Shown one piece after another: positions 11,524 through 40,500 of a DNA stretch of 64,000 bases. The DNA comes from Lingula anatina (taxonomy: Eukaryota; Brachiopoda; Lingulata; Lingulida; Lingulidae). Every line of letters begins with the position of its first letter. Positions within the stretch are counted from its first letter, which is position 1. A program made the translations under genes and the position numbers. Where the stretch lies: assembly GCF_001039355.2 (NCBI RefSeq), contig NW_019775992.1:70690-134689 (forward strand), given 5' to 3'. The notes under the pieces are model-generated. The model worked only from the letters and a program-made list of their open reading frames with translations, ran no database searches and was not told the DNA's origin.

Positions 11524-12946
11524 GCTGCGAAGTCTTGTTTAGGTATGTTGAAAGCATTACATACGGAAATGCAATAGTTCAAGTGATATTCAGGTTTTGA
11601 GGGGCCAAGTAAAAAGTTCAATTAAGAATCGGGGTCTTTCTCATGTTCAAAATCCAATTTTGCATTTTTGGGGCCAAGTGCGAGTGGGAGCGAGAGCGGG
11701 ATTGGAGAAAAACTATACAATCAGGATGCCTTTGTACCTTTCAGCATCTTCTGAACAAATGATACGAGATCATTAAGTTACTGGAAACGGCAACATGCTA
11801 ATAGCAGAGGCGTTTCAATTGGCTCCACTCGTCACCCAAAAACAATCATAACCAATACCTGAGTACAGTGTTGTTTTATTTCCTCTAATATCAACTTGTA
11901 CAGATGAAGAAAGTCTTGCTTTGATTTTCTGCACACCAATAACAAGGGAAGTAGAATGTACAGCTCAATAAATTACACAGTGCAAGACAATTGCTAGTGC
12001 TACCTCTGGTTCACTACAGATTTTATTACTCACATATAGTCTGGTTACCAAGAGGTTTAAATGCAAGTAGCAGTAAAATGCTAATTGTCAAGTTATTGGC
12101 ATTTCACCTGGAGCTCTTCCATTAACCCATTTGCCCCTTGCCTAACAGCTTTCTAAAGTGCACACAATAGCCCAATCAGAACAAGACAGACAGACAGACA
12201 CCAAATCAAAACTGCAATTTTCCTTGATCTCCTACACACAAAACCTCTTATTATTATTATTGGCATTATTTCACAGTGTCTTTCAGTTTACTGTCCAAAC
12301 ACGACCCTTTCTCTGTTATCATTGGCATTACTTTCAATGTACAAACATATATTCTAACATTACAAGCATAAATTTTCTACAACTTCAATGCAGTATCACA
12401 TTTTTATAGTCTCTAATCAAGATTTCCTTCATAAGACGTTAAAGTTCAAAGCTCTAAATTCAACTAAATGATACATCACATCTGTTATTACAATGTTATC
12501 TGCTTTCCCTAATAGATACATATCTAATGTCCATTGTTCAATGTATGACTTACATACTTATAAACCATGTTTTATTTGTTTTTATATCTCTCTTCTTACA
12601 ATAATTCGTAATGATGATATAATCGTCACAATCCAAGCAAGAAGACTGATCCCAGATCCAGGAACATTAAAAATACAGGAATTTAACTATGGTAGTAAGG
12701 CGGCTTTTGTCGCTGAAGAAGCACCAAATTTTTAAAAAGTAATTTCATTGTCACCGCTTCTTCTTTTCCAGAACTATATCAACAAGCCACATTCATAGAA
12801 TTTTGATATATCACAAGCATTCTGAAGTCAATGATTTAATGGCATCACAACCCCAGAAGCTGCAATTCACGTCCTCCTCATCTCTTTTACACCCACTGCT
12901 TGGCCCCTGTTGATCAGTTTGTGCTCCATTCAAGCCCAACTTCCCT
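11524..12946 (-). other. Clathrin 3' untranslated region and downstream flank
   Basis: Immediately downstream of the clathrin stop codon on the minus strand. Possible AATAAA signals on the minus strand (TTTATT on plus) lie at 12571-12576, 12022-12027 and 11875-11880, so the 3' UTR may be about 0.4 to 1.1 kb long. Which one is used cannot be told from sequence. No other gene is seen. Confidence 0.5.
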
Positions 12947-29321
<16,375 letters not shown>

Positions 29322-29480
29322 CTTGCTTTTCTTGGCTGTCTCAGGATCTCATGCACCTGATGCAGTGTGTGTTCAAGGCGTACTTTCTGTTATACCGGTG
29401 GCTGTCTTCACTGTCTAACAGTTCGATTAGTATAAGATGGCGGCCACCGGGTGAGGAGGATGTCGAAAGTAGTTCTATAT
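29322..29480 (-). promoter_or_regulatory. CLTC: Clathrin 5' UTR and probable TATA-less promoter with YY1-type motif
   Basis: About 113 bp upstream of the ATG at 29321, the plus strand reads AAGATGGCGGCC (29434-29445). On the gene's own strand this is GGCCGCCATCTT, a close match to the YY1 consensus GCCGCCATCTT that marks many TATA-less housekeeping promoters. No TATA box was found on the minus strand here. The transcription start itself cannot be placed. Confidence 0.45.
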
Positions 29481-30235
29481 CAATACGCACAAGCGTCACA
29501 TCAAATTTAAATGTTCCACAGGGCTATAGTGTACGTTTTTCGTGAAGAGGGGCACTCTGCTACTTTAAAAAGATGCTTTCATTTTCTTACATTTGCTTTA
29601 GTTGCGGTATTATTCTACAAATAAGAAGAGAAAAGAGACCTAGGTTTCGTCAGGTCACTTCCGTGTCAATCAGTGAGCGCACCTGTCACGTGAGTTGCAT
29701 GACGTGTAGTCCAAATATAAAATGCTTGCAGGTCATTCTGAATGCAACACACTGTGTATGGTTGATTTCCTCCTTTGGCGCCATCGAAGATGTCATATTC
29801 TGACAAGCTTTCAATTAATGTTAAGTTTACTAAAAACAACAGATAACGTTTATAATGACAAAAAATAAATTTACAAGAAAGTGAAAATTAAACCGAAGAC
29901 AGTGTAATGCGAAGGATAATAATATATCGTATGCCACTTTCATTATCAGTTTCAATTTTTGGAGCAAGTTCACTGGATAACCAACTTGTGTGCACACAGA
30001 ATTCCATCCGTTTTCCTTTTCAACTACCTGTCATACGTGTACGTATACTATAAAAATATGGAATTTCGAATGTATTGATGTACATGTACAGTATTAAATT
30101 ATATCTTGTAAAACCTGCCAACATGACAAAAAAATTATATTCTTTAAGTGTCAGGCCTATTTGCAGCACATGACAAGAAATTATATTCTTCAAGTGTAAG
30201 GCCTATTTCAGGCATAGACGATCATGGTCCTCCAG
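29481..30235. other. Intergenic sequence between clathrin and a LINE remnant
   Basis: No gene recognised. It holds a two-copy 47-bp tandem repeat at 30121-30213. Confidence 0.5.
30121..30213. repeat. Two-copy tandem repeat, about 47 bp
   Basis: 30121-30167 and 30168-30213 share the pattern ACATGAC, an A-run, TTATATTCTT, AAGTGT, AGGCCTATTT, with few differences. A local tandem duplication. Confidence 0.75.
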
Positions 30236-30690
30236 TTTACTCTACTTTCATTCGATTGAATGAGCTTATTCTTGGCCAGTCATTGATTGATTGCAAAAGC
30301 ACAAAGACTGTCAATGTATAAAGTTCTTTGTCTTTCTCTACTCCTATACTTCCTTCAATTTTCTTTCTCAATTTTCCCACAGAGAACTTTTTTTTCTATT
30401 CCATCTTTTCTGATTTTATGGCCCAAAGATTTCATTTGTCTTTTTCTGATTGTTTTCATCAGTGAGCGTTGTACTCCTGCAAGTTGTAGCACTTCTCCAT
30501 TGGTCTTTCTTTCTATTTAGGATATTCTCAACAATCTATACATACAAATAAGTACCACATTTCCATAGCTCTCAGTTTCTTCTTAGGGTTGTTGGAGATA
30601 TTCCACCATTCACAACCATAGAAGGGGACTGAGCACATGTAGCATTTCAGTGTTCTTATTTTTGTGTCAATGGAGACATTTTTATTCTAT
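30236..30690 (-). pseudogene. Decayed 3' end of a non-LTR retrotransposon reverse transcriptase
   Basis: Read on the minus strand, the translation carries the familiar C-terminal signature of LINE reverse transcriptases, broken by stops: IRTLKCYMCSVPFYGCEWW, then RAMEMWY, a KQSEKDK stretch aligned with the usual LLKTIRKRQLKFLGH block, and a basic KLRKKIEGS segment followed by YIDSL. Family members typically read LLKCYVWSVLLYGCETW, FEMWCYRRML and so on, so the order is preserved. Multiple in-frame stops and lost residues show it is an old, inactive fragment. No poly(A) tail or target duplication was identified. Confidence 0.6.
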
Positions 30691-31101
30691 ATATAGTATG
30701 GGGCTCATCTTATATAAGCAATGTATTGGAACTTTATGCTATATTATGAACCTATAATTTTGCTACCAATAATATTTTGTCCAACATAATACGAACCACT
30801 TCATCACATGTGAAGAGTTATTTTCACTACTTTCATTTTTGAAGCAATGAAGGATACCATTTTTTGTGGAATAATAAAACGGGGTAATTTTTAGTGCATT
30901 TTACAATCTTGGCAATTAAAATTATATTAATAACATCCTTCCAGCATGTAAATTTTCCACTGATAGTTATACAGTGCAAAGCAAATAATAGCATTTCCCT
31001 TAAAAAATTCTTGTCATTCTAATTGCTTTTTCTTTTTTGACAATTTGCGAAACCTTTAATTGAGATTTCTGAAAAGGCCTGTTCTATGTTACACTTGGAT
31101 T

Positions 31102-31132
<31 letters not shown>

Positions 31133-31481
31133 CTGGCTATCTTCAAGACCTAAATATGATATTGATTACCATTATTTGACACATGCACATACTTTCAGCT
31201 GTGCCAGTTGTAGAATTAATAAAACATCTTTTTATTCTTACATGAAGAATACAAAATTGCACATTTTTTCCCAATACATTATCTCTAATCATACATGTGT
31301 ATGCATCATAAAATAAGACGAGCAGTACTCATGTGCACATGTACATACACTTACAAAAAGAAAAAATAGTATCCCAAAACGTGTGTGTGAAGTTTCTCTT
31401 TATCAAGAAGAGTTACATGTATGCCAATTAATGGATAAAAAAGACATTTTCTTATTTTATACTGTCCATAGTCATCATCCA
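30691..31481. other. Intergenic and 3' flank of the hydroxylase-domain gene
   Basis: AT-rich, no gene recognised apart from the poly(A) tract at 31105-31132. The right part must include the 3' UTR of the minus-strand gene ending at 31482; no clear polyadenylation signal stands out. Confidence 0.5.
31105..31132. repeat. Poly(A) tract, 28 bp
   Basis: An uninterrupted run of 28 A in intergenic DNA. It may be the tail of an old retro-insertion, but the sequence to its left was not recognised. Confidence 0.9.
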
Positions 31482-32618
31482 TCACAAATCGGGGGAATAT
31501 ATAAAATCAAGAGCTATCTTTTCTTCTAGAGTAAGTCCTGGATGCCACAGGTCCACCATGAACACAACTCTGGAACCCTCTCCTTTCACTGAGTGTTTCA
31601 CTGAGTGAGAAAATGAATCGTCAAAAACAGTGCACTGTCCTTGCTTCCACGTGGCTGTCTGGCCTCCCACATGTAGCTCACATTCTGGAGGGACCACAAG
31701 TCCTGTTAATGAACAATAATAATAATAATAATAACCAAGACAGAGTAAATTAATCAATCACATCATTAAAATTCAAACAAATCCTTTTACAGCAGAACAA
31801 CTTTTTTCTTTATATATAAAATTTTAATATACCAGGTTATGTTTATTGGCACATTTTAAATGTTAGTCGCTGCTAATACATACATACATACCTAAATGAG
31901 TTCTAATCCGGATGTTTGTGGGCCCAAAGTGTTCTGCTATTTCTGTACCTGGATACACCACTGAGAAAGATGCATTGCCTAAGAGATTACAGCCCATAAA
32001 GGAAGGCAATGCCTTAAGAAGACTTACAGTATGTGGGCACTTTTTGCAATTATCTTCAAGTTTAGTGCCTTGGTTTACTAAGTGAAAAACTAGCCATTTT
32101 CCAGTTGGGGTAGTGTTACAAACCCACCCAACAGTACTGGCATACACACATTCAAATTCTTTGAATATTGAATCAGCATTTGATTCCAGTATTTTTACAT
32201 CTGCTTGGAACATGCAGTCTTGCCAGATTGGCTTTGCAAGTAATCCTTTCACATAAAGTACATTTGGGCATTGATTTTCCACCTCATATTTTACGTTTCC
32301 TTCTCCCATCACTGACTCAGATATTCTGTCCAAATGCTTTTGGTTGGTTTTTGGCCCCTCTGGTTCTGCCTGGACAATTGCTAAATACATATCTAGTCTC
32401 TTTTTCGCCCTTATTTGCGCCTGTTCATATTTGTTGCACCTGACACAACCAGGAGAATCACACAAGGCTGATGAGTTGTGTTGGATTTTATCTCCGTGAT
32501 AAAAATTTGAAATAAATTTGACAAACAATTTCCTATTTATAAAAATAAATGTAAATAAAGCTACACAGAACAAAAAACAAAATCCTTCCGACAAAAACTC
32601 TTTCCATAATGATTCCAT
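31482..32618 (-). CDS. Aspartyl/asparaginyl beta-hydroxylase-domain membrane protein (ASPHD-like), complete
   Basis: Two exons, 32618-31892 (727 nt) and 31702-31482 (221 nt), joined in phase (HLG/LVVPP), give 315 residues. A hydrophobic segment at about residues 13-29 (FCFLFCVALFTFIFI) suggests a single-pass type II anchor with the catalytic domain in the lumen. The C-terminal domain has the AspH fold signature: EHFGPTN with His230, RTHLGLVVP, FDDSFSHSVKH with His275, and VDLWHP. In aspartate beta-hydroxylase two histidines 46 residues apart hold the iron without an acidic ligand; here the spacing is 45. The short length and the Cys pair in GCVRCNKYEQ fit vertebrate ASPHD1/ASPHD2 rather than full-length ASPH. 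It probably acts as a 2-oxoglutarate and Fe(II)-dependent hydroxylase; the substrate is unknown. Divergent from DNAH10. Confidence 0.88.
31715..31734. repeat. (AAT)n microsatellite
   Basis: A short AAT run in the intron of the hydroxylase-domain gene, just 13 bp upstream of exon 2 (on the minus strand). It occupies the position of the polypyrimidine tract, which on the minus strand becomes TTATTATT. Confidence 0.85.
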
Positions 32619-33242
32619 TGCAGTTTCTCCCAGGACAGTAAACTACATGAAAAACTCGATTACTACGTTTGGTGGGCACACGTTGTCAACATGCTCTTCC
32701 AGCACTTGCACGAGCTAATGTTTACATCTAAGAATTCTGGGAACATTTTTTCTCAAGTTTCTTCGGTTTTAATTTTTTTAGTTTTATGAAAAAGTCTATA
32801 TTGAAGGATGATTTGAAATTTATTTCAAAAATAGATTCTTTTTTAACACTTTACTACTTCCCGTTAACTTGTATTTTTGCGAGATGTACACATACATAGC
32901 AACAATATGGCGGACGGTAAACTAGTAGTACTACTTTCGCAAATTCTGTGTCATTGGGCGCCGATTTAATTCCCATCATATCGAATCTTTTGCTGATAAA
33001 TTCATTGCATTGTGTATCTTTAGCTCTAAAACACTGAAAAAGTTGTAGTCTGCAGAGCTATTATCTTTATTTCACACGATAAAAGGGTTCTTTTTTGAAC
33101 TCTTTCATACTGCGCATCTATTTAGCAGGTAATGTTACTGTGTTGAGGTTAAGGTTTGCTGAAGTTAAAATGTACTTTTTGCATTTGATGCATATATCCG
33201 ATAAATTGAACTGTCAGTAATGTTGCGTACATAAAATACAAA
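32619..33242. promoter_or_regulatory. Probable bidirectional promoter between the hydroxylase-domain gene and DNAH10
   Basis: The two divergent start codons are 625 bp apart. The interval has no TATA box in a convincing place. It holds a YY1-type core AATATGGCGG at 32904-32913 (plus orientation, upstream of DNAH10) and, beside it, AGCAAC (32898-32903), which equals one half-site of the RFX X-box found at many ciliary genes. The second half-site is weak. Shared use by both genes is inferred from geometry. Confidence 0.4.
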
Positions 33243-36200
33243 ATGGATGACCCAAGAATCGAATGGATTAGGGACCGTGTGTATTTAGCATTGGACATCA
33301 AGGAAAATGACGTATTTGATGACCTCCTCAACAGAGATGATGGACTTTACGAACGAGAAATCGCTAAGTTTCTGAACGAAACACCGGAGGAAAATGCAAC
33401 AGCTTTGTTATTTTACAAGATAGTTACGGAGGAAGAAGAAGAAGTTGAAGTGGAATGTGGTAAGACATACTATCTTCTTGATGATTCCATGCTAAATATT
33501 CGCTTTATAGACGGGCACCTGCAACTGCTGCAGTTAAACTCTGGAACTTCAGCTTGTTAGCGTTTTTCTATCAGTTTTGATAGTACTTAACTTATAAGTT
33601 CAAGCAGAATAGACATCGACATTGGTCTTTTGTCTAGTAATTACTTTTAATATTTCCCTTCAGAGCCTGAGATTCCTGATATACAGGCAGAGGATGAGAT
33701 TGAACCCGNTTGCTTAGACAGTGCTGAAAGGATAATATTTCAGATATGTCATTTGATTGTAAGCTTGAAAATAAGCTTATCAAATTTTTTATCAATTTTG
33801 TGGTGATTCAATTGTTTGGAAAGTCTTTCATGACTGACCCAATGTTTGAAAAACAAAATTTATTGAGGATATAATTTTTTTTCTCCAGCTGCCTCAACAG
33901 AAGAAGAGATAAATGTCCAGGAATCCAAAGCCAAGGCTCTGCTCAGAGATGAATTTCTGATCAATATGCAAAAGTTTGCCAACAGTATCACTCGCACAAT
34001 ACAGCAGATTGAAGGAGAAGTGCGACTAGAGATTCCTGATATAGAGCTCCCAGAAGACATCCATGTTGCAGCAAAGGACAAAGACCTTTGTGCACAACTT
34101 GAACAGGTAGTAATTGACTGGGACAAGCAAGTCCAGATGGCAGTAGATGTTGTAGTAAAGAAAATGCCACAGGGGAATGGACCCCTTGCAGAGATTGAAT
34201 TTTGGCGTGAGCGTAATGCTGCTTTGAGTGCCTTGATTGAACAACTCAAATTGCCTTATGTACAGAAAGTTCTCAGTATTATGGGCCTTGTAGAAGATGC
34301 TGTAGAAATCCACCGCGGGGATCTTAATAAACTCTACACGGAAGCCAAAGACAATGTGAGATTCCTCTCCACACTGGAAAGGCATTTTAAGAATATAACC
34401 CATGGTGCTACATTCCATGTTGTGATTGAAACCATTCCGTCCATGATGAATGCACTGCGTATGGTGTGGATTATCTCACGGCATTATAACAGAGATGAAA
34501 GAATGGTTCCCCTGATGGAGAGAATAGCCTGGGAGCTAGCAGAAAGAGTCGCAAGAGTTATCAACTGCAGGACTCTCTATAAGTAAGTGCTATGAAAAAA
34601 TACATATTTACACCTGACAGTGTACTCTTCCTTATATTTCTGGTCATTCTTGTGTTAGGATTGGCATAACAAATTGCTTATCATCTGTTGAAATGTATTG
34701 GAAGGATTTGTATAATTATTATGCCATCTTTTTCTAAGCAATGGGTATTTATTAACTATGGTTGCCAATGATGAAATTCTGATATTAAATCAAATTCAAT
34801 TCATTCTTTTAATGTAGAGATGGACCAGTTGAGGTGAAAAGAAAGACTTCTGAGGCAAAGAGAATGCTTGACCTGTGGAAAGAATCTTATCTGGATGTAA
34901 GAGCCAAGATAGAGGCATCAGGTCGTGATGCTCGCTGGGAGTTTGACAGAAAGAGACTATTTGAGAGGACAGATTATATGTCCCGAATTTGCCAGGATCT
35001 TCATGATGTAGCACAGGTGAAAAAAAATTACTTCACTGTTTTAGCCAAAAATTCACAAATTAGCAACACTTATTGTTTTTTTATTTGGTGCTAGTGAAGG
35101 AGTATGGTAATACTGTAAACAGAACTAAAATACCCGCAGATAATTGTGCTCAACAGGAGCAAAAATTATTGCAACTGTTGATCCTTGCTTATGCTTTTTG
35201 TTCTTTATTTCCTAGGTTCTTGAAGAGTTCTACAACATCTTTGGTCCAGAATTGAAAGCAGTTACTGGGGACCCTAAGAGGATAGATGATGTGCTGAAAA
35301 GAGTTGATGATTTGGTGAAACCAATTGAAGATGTAAGACAATAATTGTTTATGTGACATGATGATATTTAAACATGTTTGGCCCAGTTTGTTGGTAACAG
35401 TAAATTTATACAACTTTTTCAGAGGAAATATTTTGATTTTTTGTAAAACTTTTTGAATTTCCTTTTAAATTTCTGATCTTTTCCTTTACAGACCTGTATA
35501 TTGCATTTTTAGATCTCTATGCAATTTTTTTTTAGCTTCTGTTTATTTTGCATTTATTCTGAAAAAGAGATAAAGAGCATTGTTTTTTTAAATTACATGT
35601 ACTTCACACCCTCACAGGTGTCCTTCGATCCATTCTCTTTCCGAGAGCAAGATGGCTGGCAGAAGGTGATGAAGTGGTTTCACAGGGAGGTCCAGTCTAT
35701 TGAGGAGGAGGCACTCTCTTTTATTGATGAGTCCTTCAAAACTCTGAGGTCTGCTGAGGGAGCATTTGATCTTCTCCTCAAGTTTAAAAACATCCGCTCC
35801 AGAGAAGCTATCAACAATCAGCTTATGCAAAAGTTCAATGATATTTTGATGCAGTATGGAAGAGAGGTTGGTTGCTTAGTTGCTTTACCATGTGCTTTGC
35901 CTAAAGCTACCTTCTTCTATTGATGTTAAGCTTCTCCACAAAGAGTATTTGAATCTCTTTTTGATGAAGAATTTCATTATGTTTTTTATTATTTTTGTTT
36001 AGATATAATCCCTCCTAAAAAAAGAAAGAAAAAAAGAACATGAAATTGAAGACATGGGCTCTCTTTTTCAGGTTGACATCATGGATTCACTGTTCAGAGA
36101 CAACAAGGATTCTCCACCTCTCCATAAAAACCAACCTCCTGTAGCAGGGTCCATCTTCTGGGAGAGAGCATTATTCATCAGGATCAAACAAACCATCATC

Positions 36201-36635
36201 CGCTTCCTTACCATGGATGAAATGATGCAGAGTGACATAGGAAAAGCTGTAAGTGATAAATTTTCTTAAATTGAAATTGCAATGATTGATAATGTCTCTG
36301 CTAATTTATAAAACCGTTAGTATATGAGTAATACAGGTAAAATCCTACTGTTAATAAGAGCATATTCTTCTTCATCTGTATGTCACATATGTATGTTTCA
36401 TGGCATGTAAGTGGATTAAGTTATTCCTAATAATAATTTTTTTCTTTTCAGGCAAGAGCTAAATACCTTAGCGTTGCAAAACAGATGAAGGCTTATGAGG
36501 ACAAGAAATATGAAGAATGGAGAGAAAATGTCGAGCAAGTCCTGCCTGGTTTACTGAAGAGGAATCTATTAGCAAAACCCTCCCAGCAGCAACTGGTTCC
36601 CAGGTCCAGTGAGGGTGAAAGAACAAAAGACACAG
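33243..36635 (+). CDS. DNAH10: DNAH10 exons 1-8: N-terminal tail
   Basis: Exons 33243-33459, 33664-33708, 33889-34582, 34818-35016, 35216-35332, 35618-35866, 36072-36248, 36452-36635. They encode the first 627 residues. The start has an acidic run (EEEEEVEVE) around residues 63-71, followed by the DHC_N1 region, where [21 protein letters not shown] (mainly EIEFWRERN) is the typical opening block. This tail binds intermediate chains and dimerises with the partner heavy chain (DNAH2 in the I1/f arm, from family knowledge). Exon 2's donor reads NT rather than GT because of the ambiguous base at 33709; the phase requires the exon to end at 33708. Confidence 0.9.
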
Positions 36636-37478
36636 GTGAGTTATATTATATGTGTTGGTAATGCAGCTCACTATTGGGAAAAAGGAACATGAGAATGCTG
36701 CTGCTGTGATGATGATGATGGTAAAGAAGACTTAGGTGAAAAAATGCAACAAGGAAGAAAGCATGTGCAAATAGATAGCAAATCTGTGGGCTCCTAATCC
36801 TAATCAGTTGATTTTCATTGAACTCAACCATTATTTTATATATAGATAGATGGGATTCGTGGATGTTGATTAAGACAGTCACCAAATTTACTCACTGAAG
36901 TCCAAAAGCACAACTTTATCTTGCATGATTCACTAAGCTGGAAACTTTTACACTTCTGCCTTTTTAAGCATCACAACATTTATAGTTACTTATTCTTGGC
37001 TTGCTTATTGTAATTTCTTCTTGGGATATTTTGCTACAAAATCAAATTATAGAAACCACAATTTTTTAAAATTTGTTGATTAAAAAGCAAGACTAGCTAA
37101 TCTCTGTTGTTTTACTATTGCTTTATACATTCAGTTTTTTCATGCTTTATATCTTGCACAGTATTTATTGTTGAAATTTTGCTTTTATTTCCTAATTTTA
37201 TCATTCAAAAAATCAACTATTATTTTCACACCAGAAAGGCTTATCAATAAGGTGCTTAATGCTATTTACTAACATAAATTGCATGCTTTCTTATTTCCTC
37301 ACAAAGACTCACAGAGTAAAAATACCAGCCAAAGTGGCAGGATATCAATCATGGTGGAAGATAATGGCCAGGTTAAAAAGGGTATGTTTCTGCTCTGAGA
37401 TTTTTACCCAAAGTCATCAGAGTGTAAATGTGGATATATGTTTGACTCATAAACTCCTCTTTTGATATGGGCAATCAT

Positions 37479-37513
<35 letters not shown>

Positions 37514-40500
37514 CTTTTTGGTTCATTTATTGTCCAGAAGTGGTAAAATTGTATTGTCATCGTATTGTAATGTTGTATTGTCATCGTGTAGTTAAGAGTT
37601 GTAATAATTTATTCCACCATTTTGTCTAATTGAAATGATATTATTTGATATTAACAATTGCAATTTATACTTTTTTCTAATATTTATTACACTTTGGTTT
37701 ACTTTAGTTAACTGGTGTAAAATATTTGTAAAAATAAAGTGTTAAGCAATTAATTTGCCAAAATTTTGCAAAATGTTGCATCTCATGAGATATCAGAATT
37801 TGAAATGTGTGACCAAGTGCTATTTGATGTTAACTAACAACAAGCCATGTGAATTTGAATGCTTATGCCTAAAGAACTTAATTAATACTTTACTTGGGAT
37901 ATGCCATTAAATGCTTGTTGTCTGTCAGCCAATACAACCCTATGTTTTATTTAAATTGGCTTATAATAACAAAATTTTGTTGTGTGCTTTTTAACACATT
38001 AGCCGAGATACGCTCAGCAACTCCTAAACAGGAAGAACAAGGTAGTGACATTAATGCTTCCAAACAATTTGTGTGGGTGATATACTACATTGTATGATGC
38101 TTTGAATTGCACATTTGAAAAGCCTGCAGAGTGCTTGTGCTTTATGTATTGGTGCTTTTTATTTTAAACTTAATTTTTCTGGTGTGTCTGTGCTAAAAAA
38201 ACATACCTTATTGGTCATTTTGATGGACCTTGCACTATATTTTTCCTTCTGCACTTTTTATATTTTTAAGAGCTGATATTTCTAAAGAGTATTTTTTATT
38301 CTTTTATCATGAATAATCTGTACGTAATGATTCTTCCTCTTACAGTTATTTAATATTTTCTATTTACCACTGTTATAACTTCAGTGTGCACTAGAAGATG
38401 TGGTTGGTGGTTTCTTTTCAGTGGTGCTGTGCTATGTCTTTTGTTTTTGACTAATTGGAAAGAACAACAATATTTGCCGTAACAGTTGTTTGCTGTGATG
38501 CAATTTTAAAATAACTATGAAGGAGCAAATTGGTCTTTCTAAATGAATGACTTTTTGTACTGTGTTGCCTTAATGTGTAATTGACAATACATTTTATAGC
38601 TTGAATGTTTTAAGCTTTTGCTTTGTATGCTTAAGTGATTGATGTTTTTATTAAAAAATAATTAATTTTGTGACAGTTGCAGTGGTAAATGCTTTTATTG
38701 ATACCCATTCTCTAATATTCAAACATTGTTGCATGTGTTTCAGCAAAGCATAAAGTATCACCCTTTTATGCTCACAACATTCCTTTGGGTTTATAGGTAC
38801 TCAGTACGAAGTGAAGTATATTGTGGATTATGACCCACAGCTAGCAGAGATAGTCTCAGAAACCAAGTACATGGAGCAGCTGGGTTTTGCTGTGCCAGAA
38901 CTGGCCAGAAATGTCGCACTGCAGGTGAAAAGGATATATTCTTTTCAAACTTTTGTATTGCTATTTTGATTGGTTTGTCAGTTAGTTAATTCAGAGCTGT
39001 AAAATCTCATTTGAGGTCCACATAATAAAAATGCCTGTAATTGCCCAAGTTACAATTGGTCTGTATATATTGTGTTTCTCATCTATCTTTTTACCGGAAA
39101 CTTGTATTGTTCAAGATTTTGGAGATATAAGTTTATTGACATGAGCTTGAAATGAAAAATTTTTACAAGAAAAACAGCTTAAATTTATTTGTTGACAATG
39201 ATAATGAATGTCTGATAAATAAGAAACACACTGCTTAATACATCCAATAACATTATGGGTTTTATTTTATTTTTAAGGAGGAAAAATACATCAAGTATGT
39301 GGATGGACTGAATCACATGCTTACCAGATATCACCAGTTGTTGGGATCTCTTGATCAGGCTGAGGTGGGGAACACTCCCATTCTGAAGTTTCACTGAATT
39401 TTGAATTTGGTCATTTTAAAGTAATCATGAATCATTCTCCAAGAAAGACAGTGCTATAGTTTCCAGAAGTTACAGAAATGGACACCATTTCCCACGTGGT
39501 ATAGATCTTAGGTTTGTCATGGTTGATTCAATACTATAATCAAGAAAATACTTATTATAAGTACACAGCTCATGTCAATTAAAACCTGGTTTCAAAATTA
39601 ATACATGCGTATATCTGATGTCTTATCTAAAGAGTGCATATTATTCCAGACTATCTTGCTGGAGCATCATATGAAAGAACTGAGGCGAGTTATTCGTCCA
39701 GGATCCAAGAGACTCAACTGGAACTCTCTGGGAATCTTTGACTTTGTTGCTAAGTGCAATGGTGTAAGTAAATACAACACTTTGTTTGATGAATCACCAA
39801 ACTAATGCTAAATAGATATTAAACTTGCATTTTTACTTCTACCTTGACAACATTGTAATTTATATCATCATATTTGTTTTGTTGTTGTTATTGTTGTCAT
39901 ATAAACCACTATATTGCATATGGTTTTATCATGTACTTAAAAACATTGTAGGCTATTAGCAAGTTTGAGTCATTGGTGAACCAGATTCAGAAGAATGCGG
40001 CAGACATCAACCAGAGACTCAAAATGGTTGAAGAGACCAACCTTTTCAAATGTCCTCCCCCAAAATTCGAGGATGTGCTGCCTAGCTGCAAGGTGAGACT
40101 CTGAAAACGTTTTATGTCTATGTCTCATGTAATCTTTGATTCTTATTGCTCTGCAGATGTGTGTTTTGATGAAAAAGATGTTATGTATTTTTATGGTAAA
40201 TGTTCTTTTTTGACTGTCATGAAATATTCCTTTTAGAATTATGAAAAATTTTAATTGGTAGTTTATTTCAAAAGTGTTACTTTTATATTGAATCTGAAGC
40301 AGATAAAAATATCAGATAAAAAAGTAAAAAATAATTTTTATTTGTCATTTTGCAGGAATTTTTTGAGTATATTGAAAGAGAACGTGCCAAAGATTTTGAA
40401 GTCCTAGCAAGAAAGTATAGAGCCATAGGTCCTTTGTTGACCAAGATGGAAGGCTTGGTTGTTCATACAAATACAGGGAGATCTCCTAAGCTGAGACAGT

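Noticed and set aside
33860-34418. Long minus-strand open frames (129 and 130 codons)
   Set aside because: They are antisense shadows of DNAH10 exon 3, which is conserved on the plus strand.
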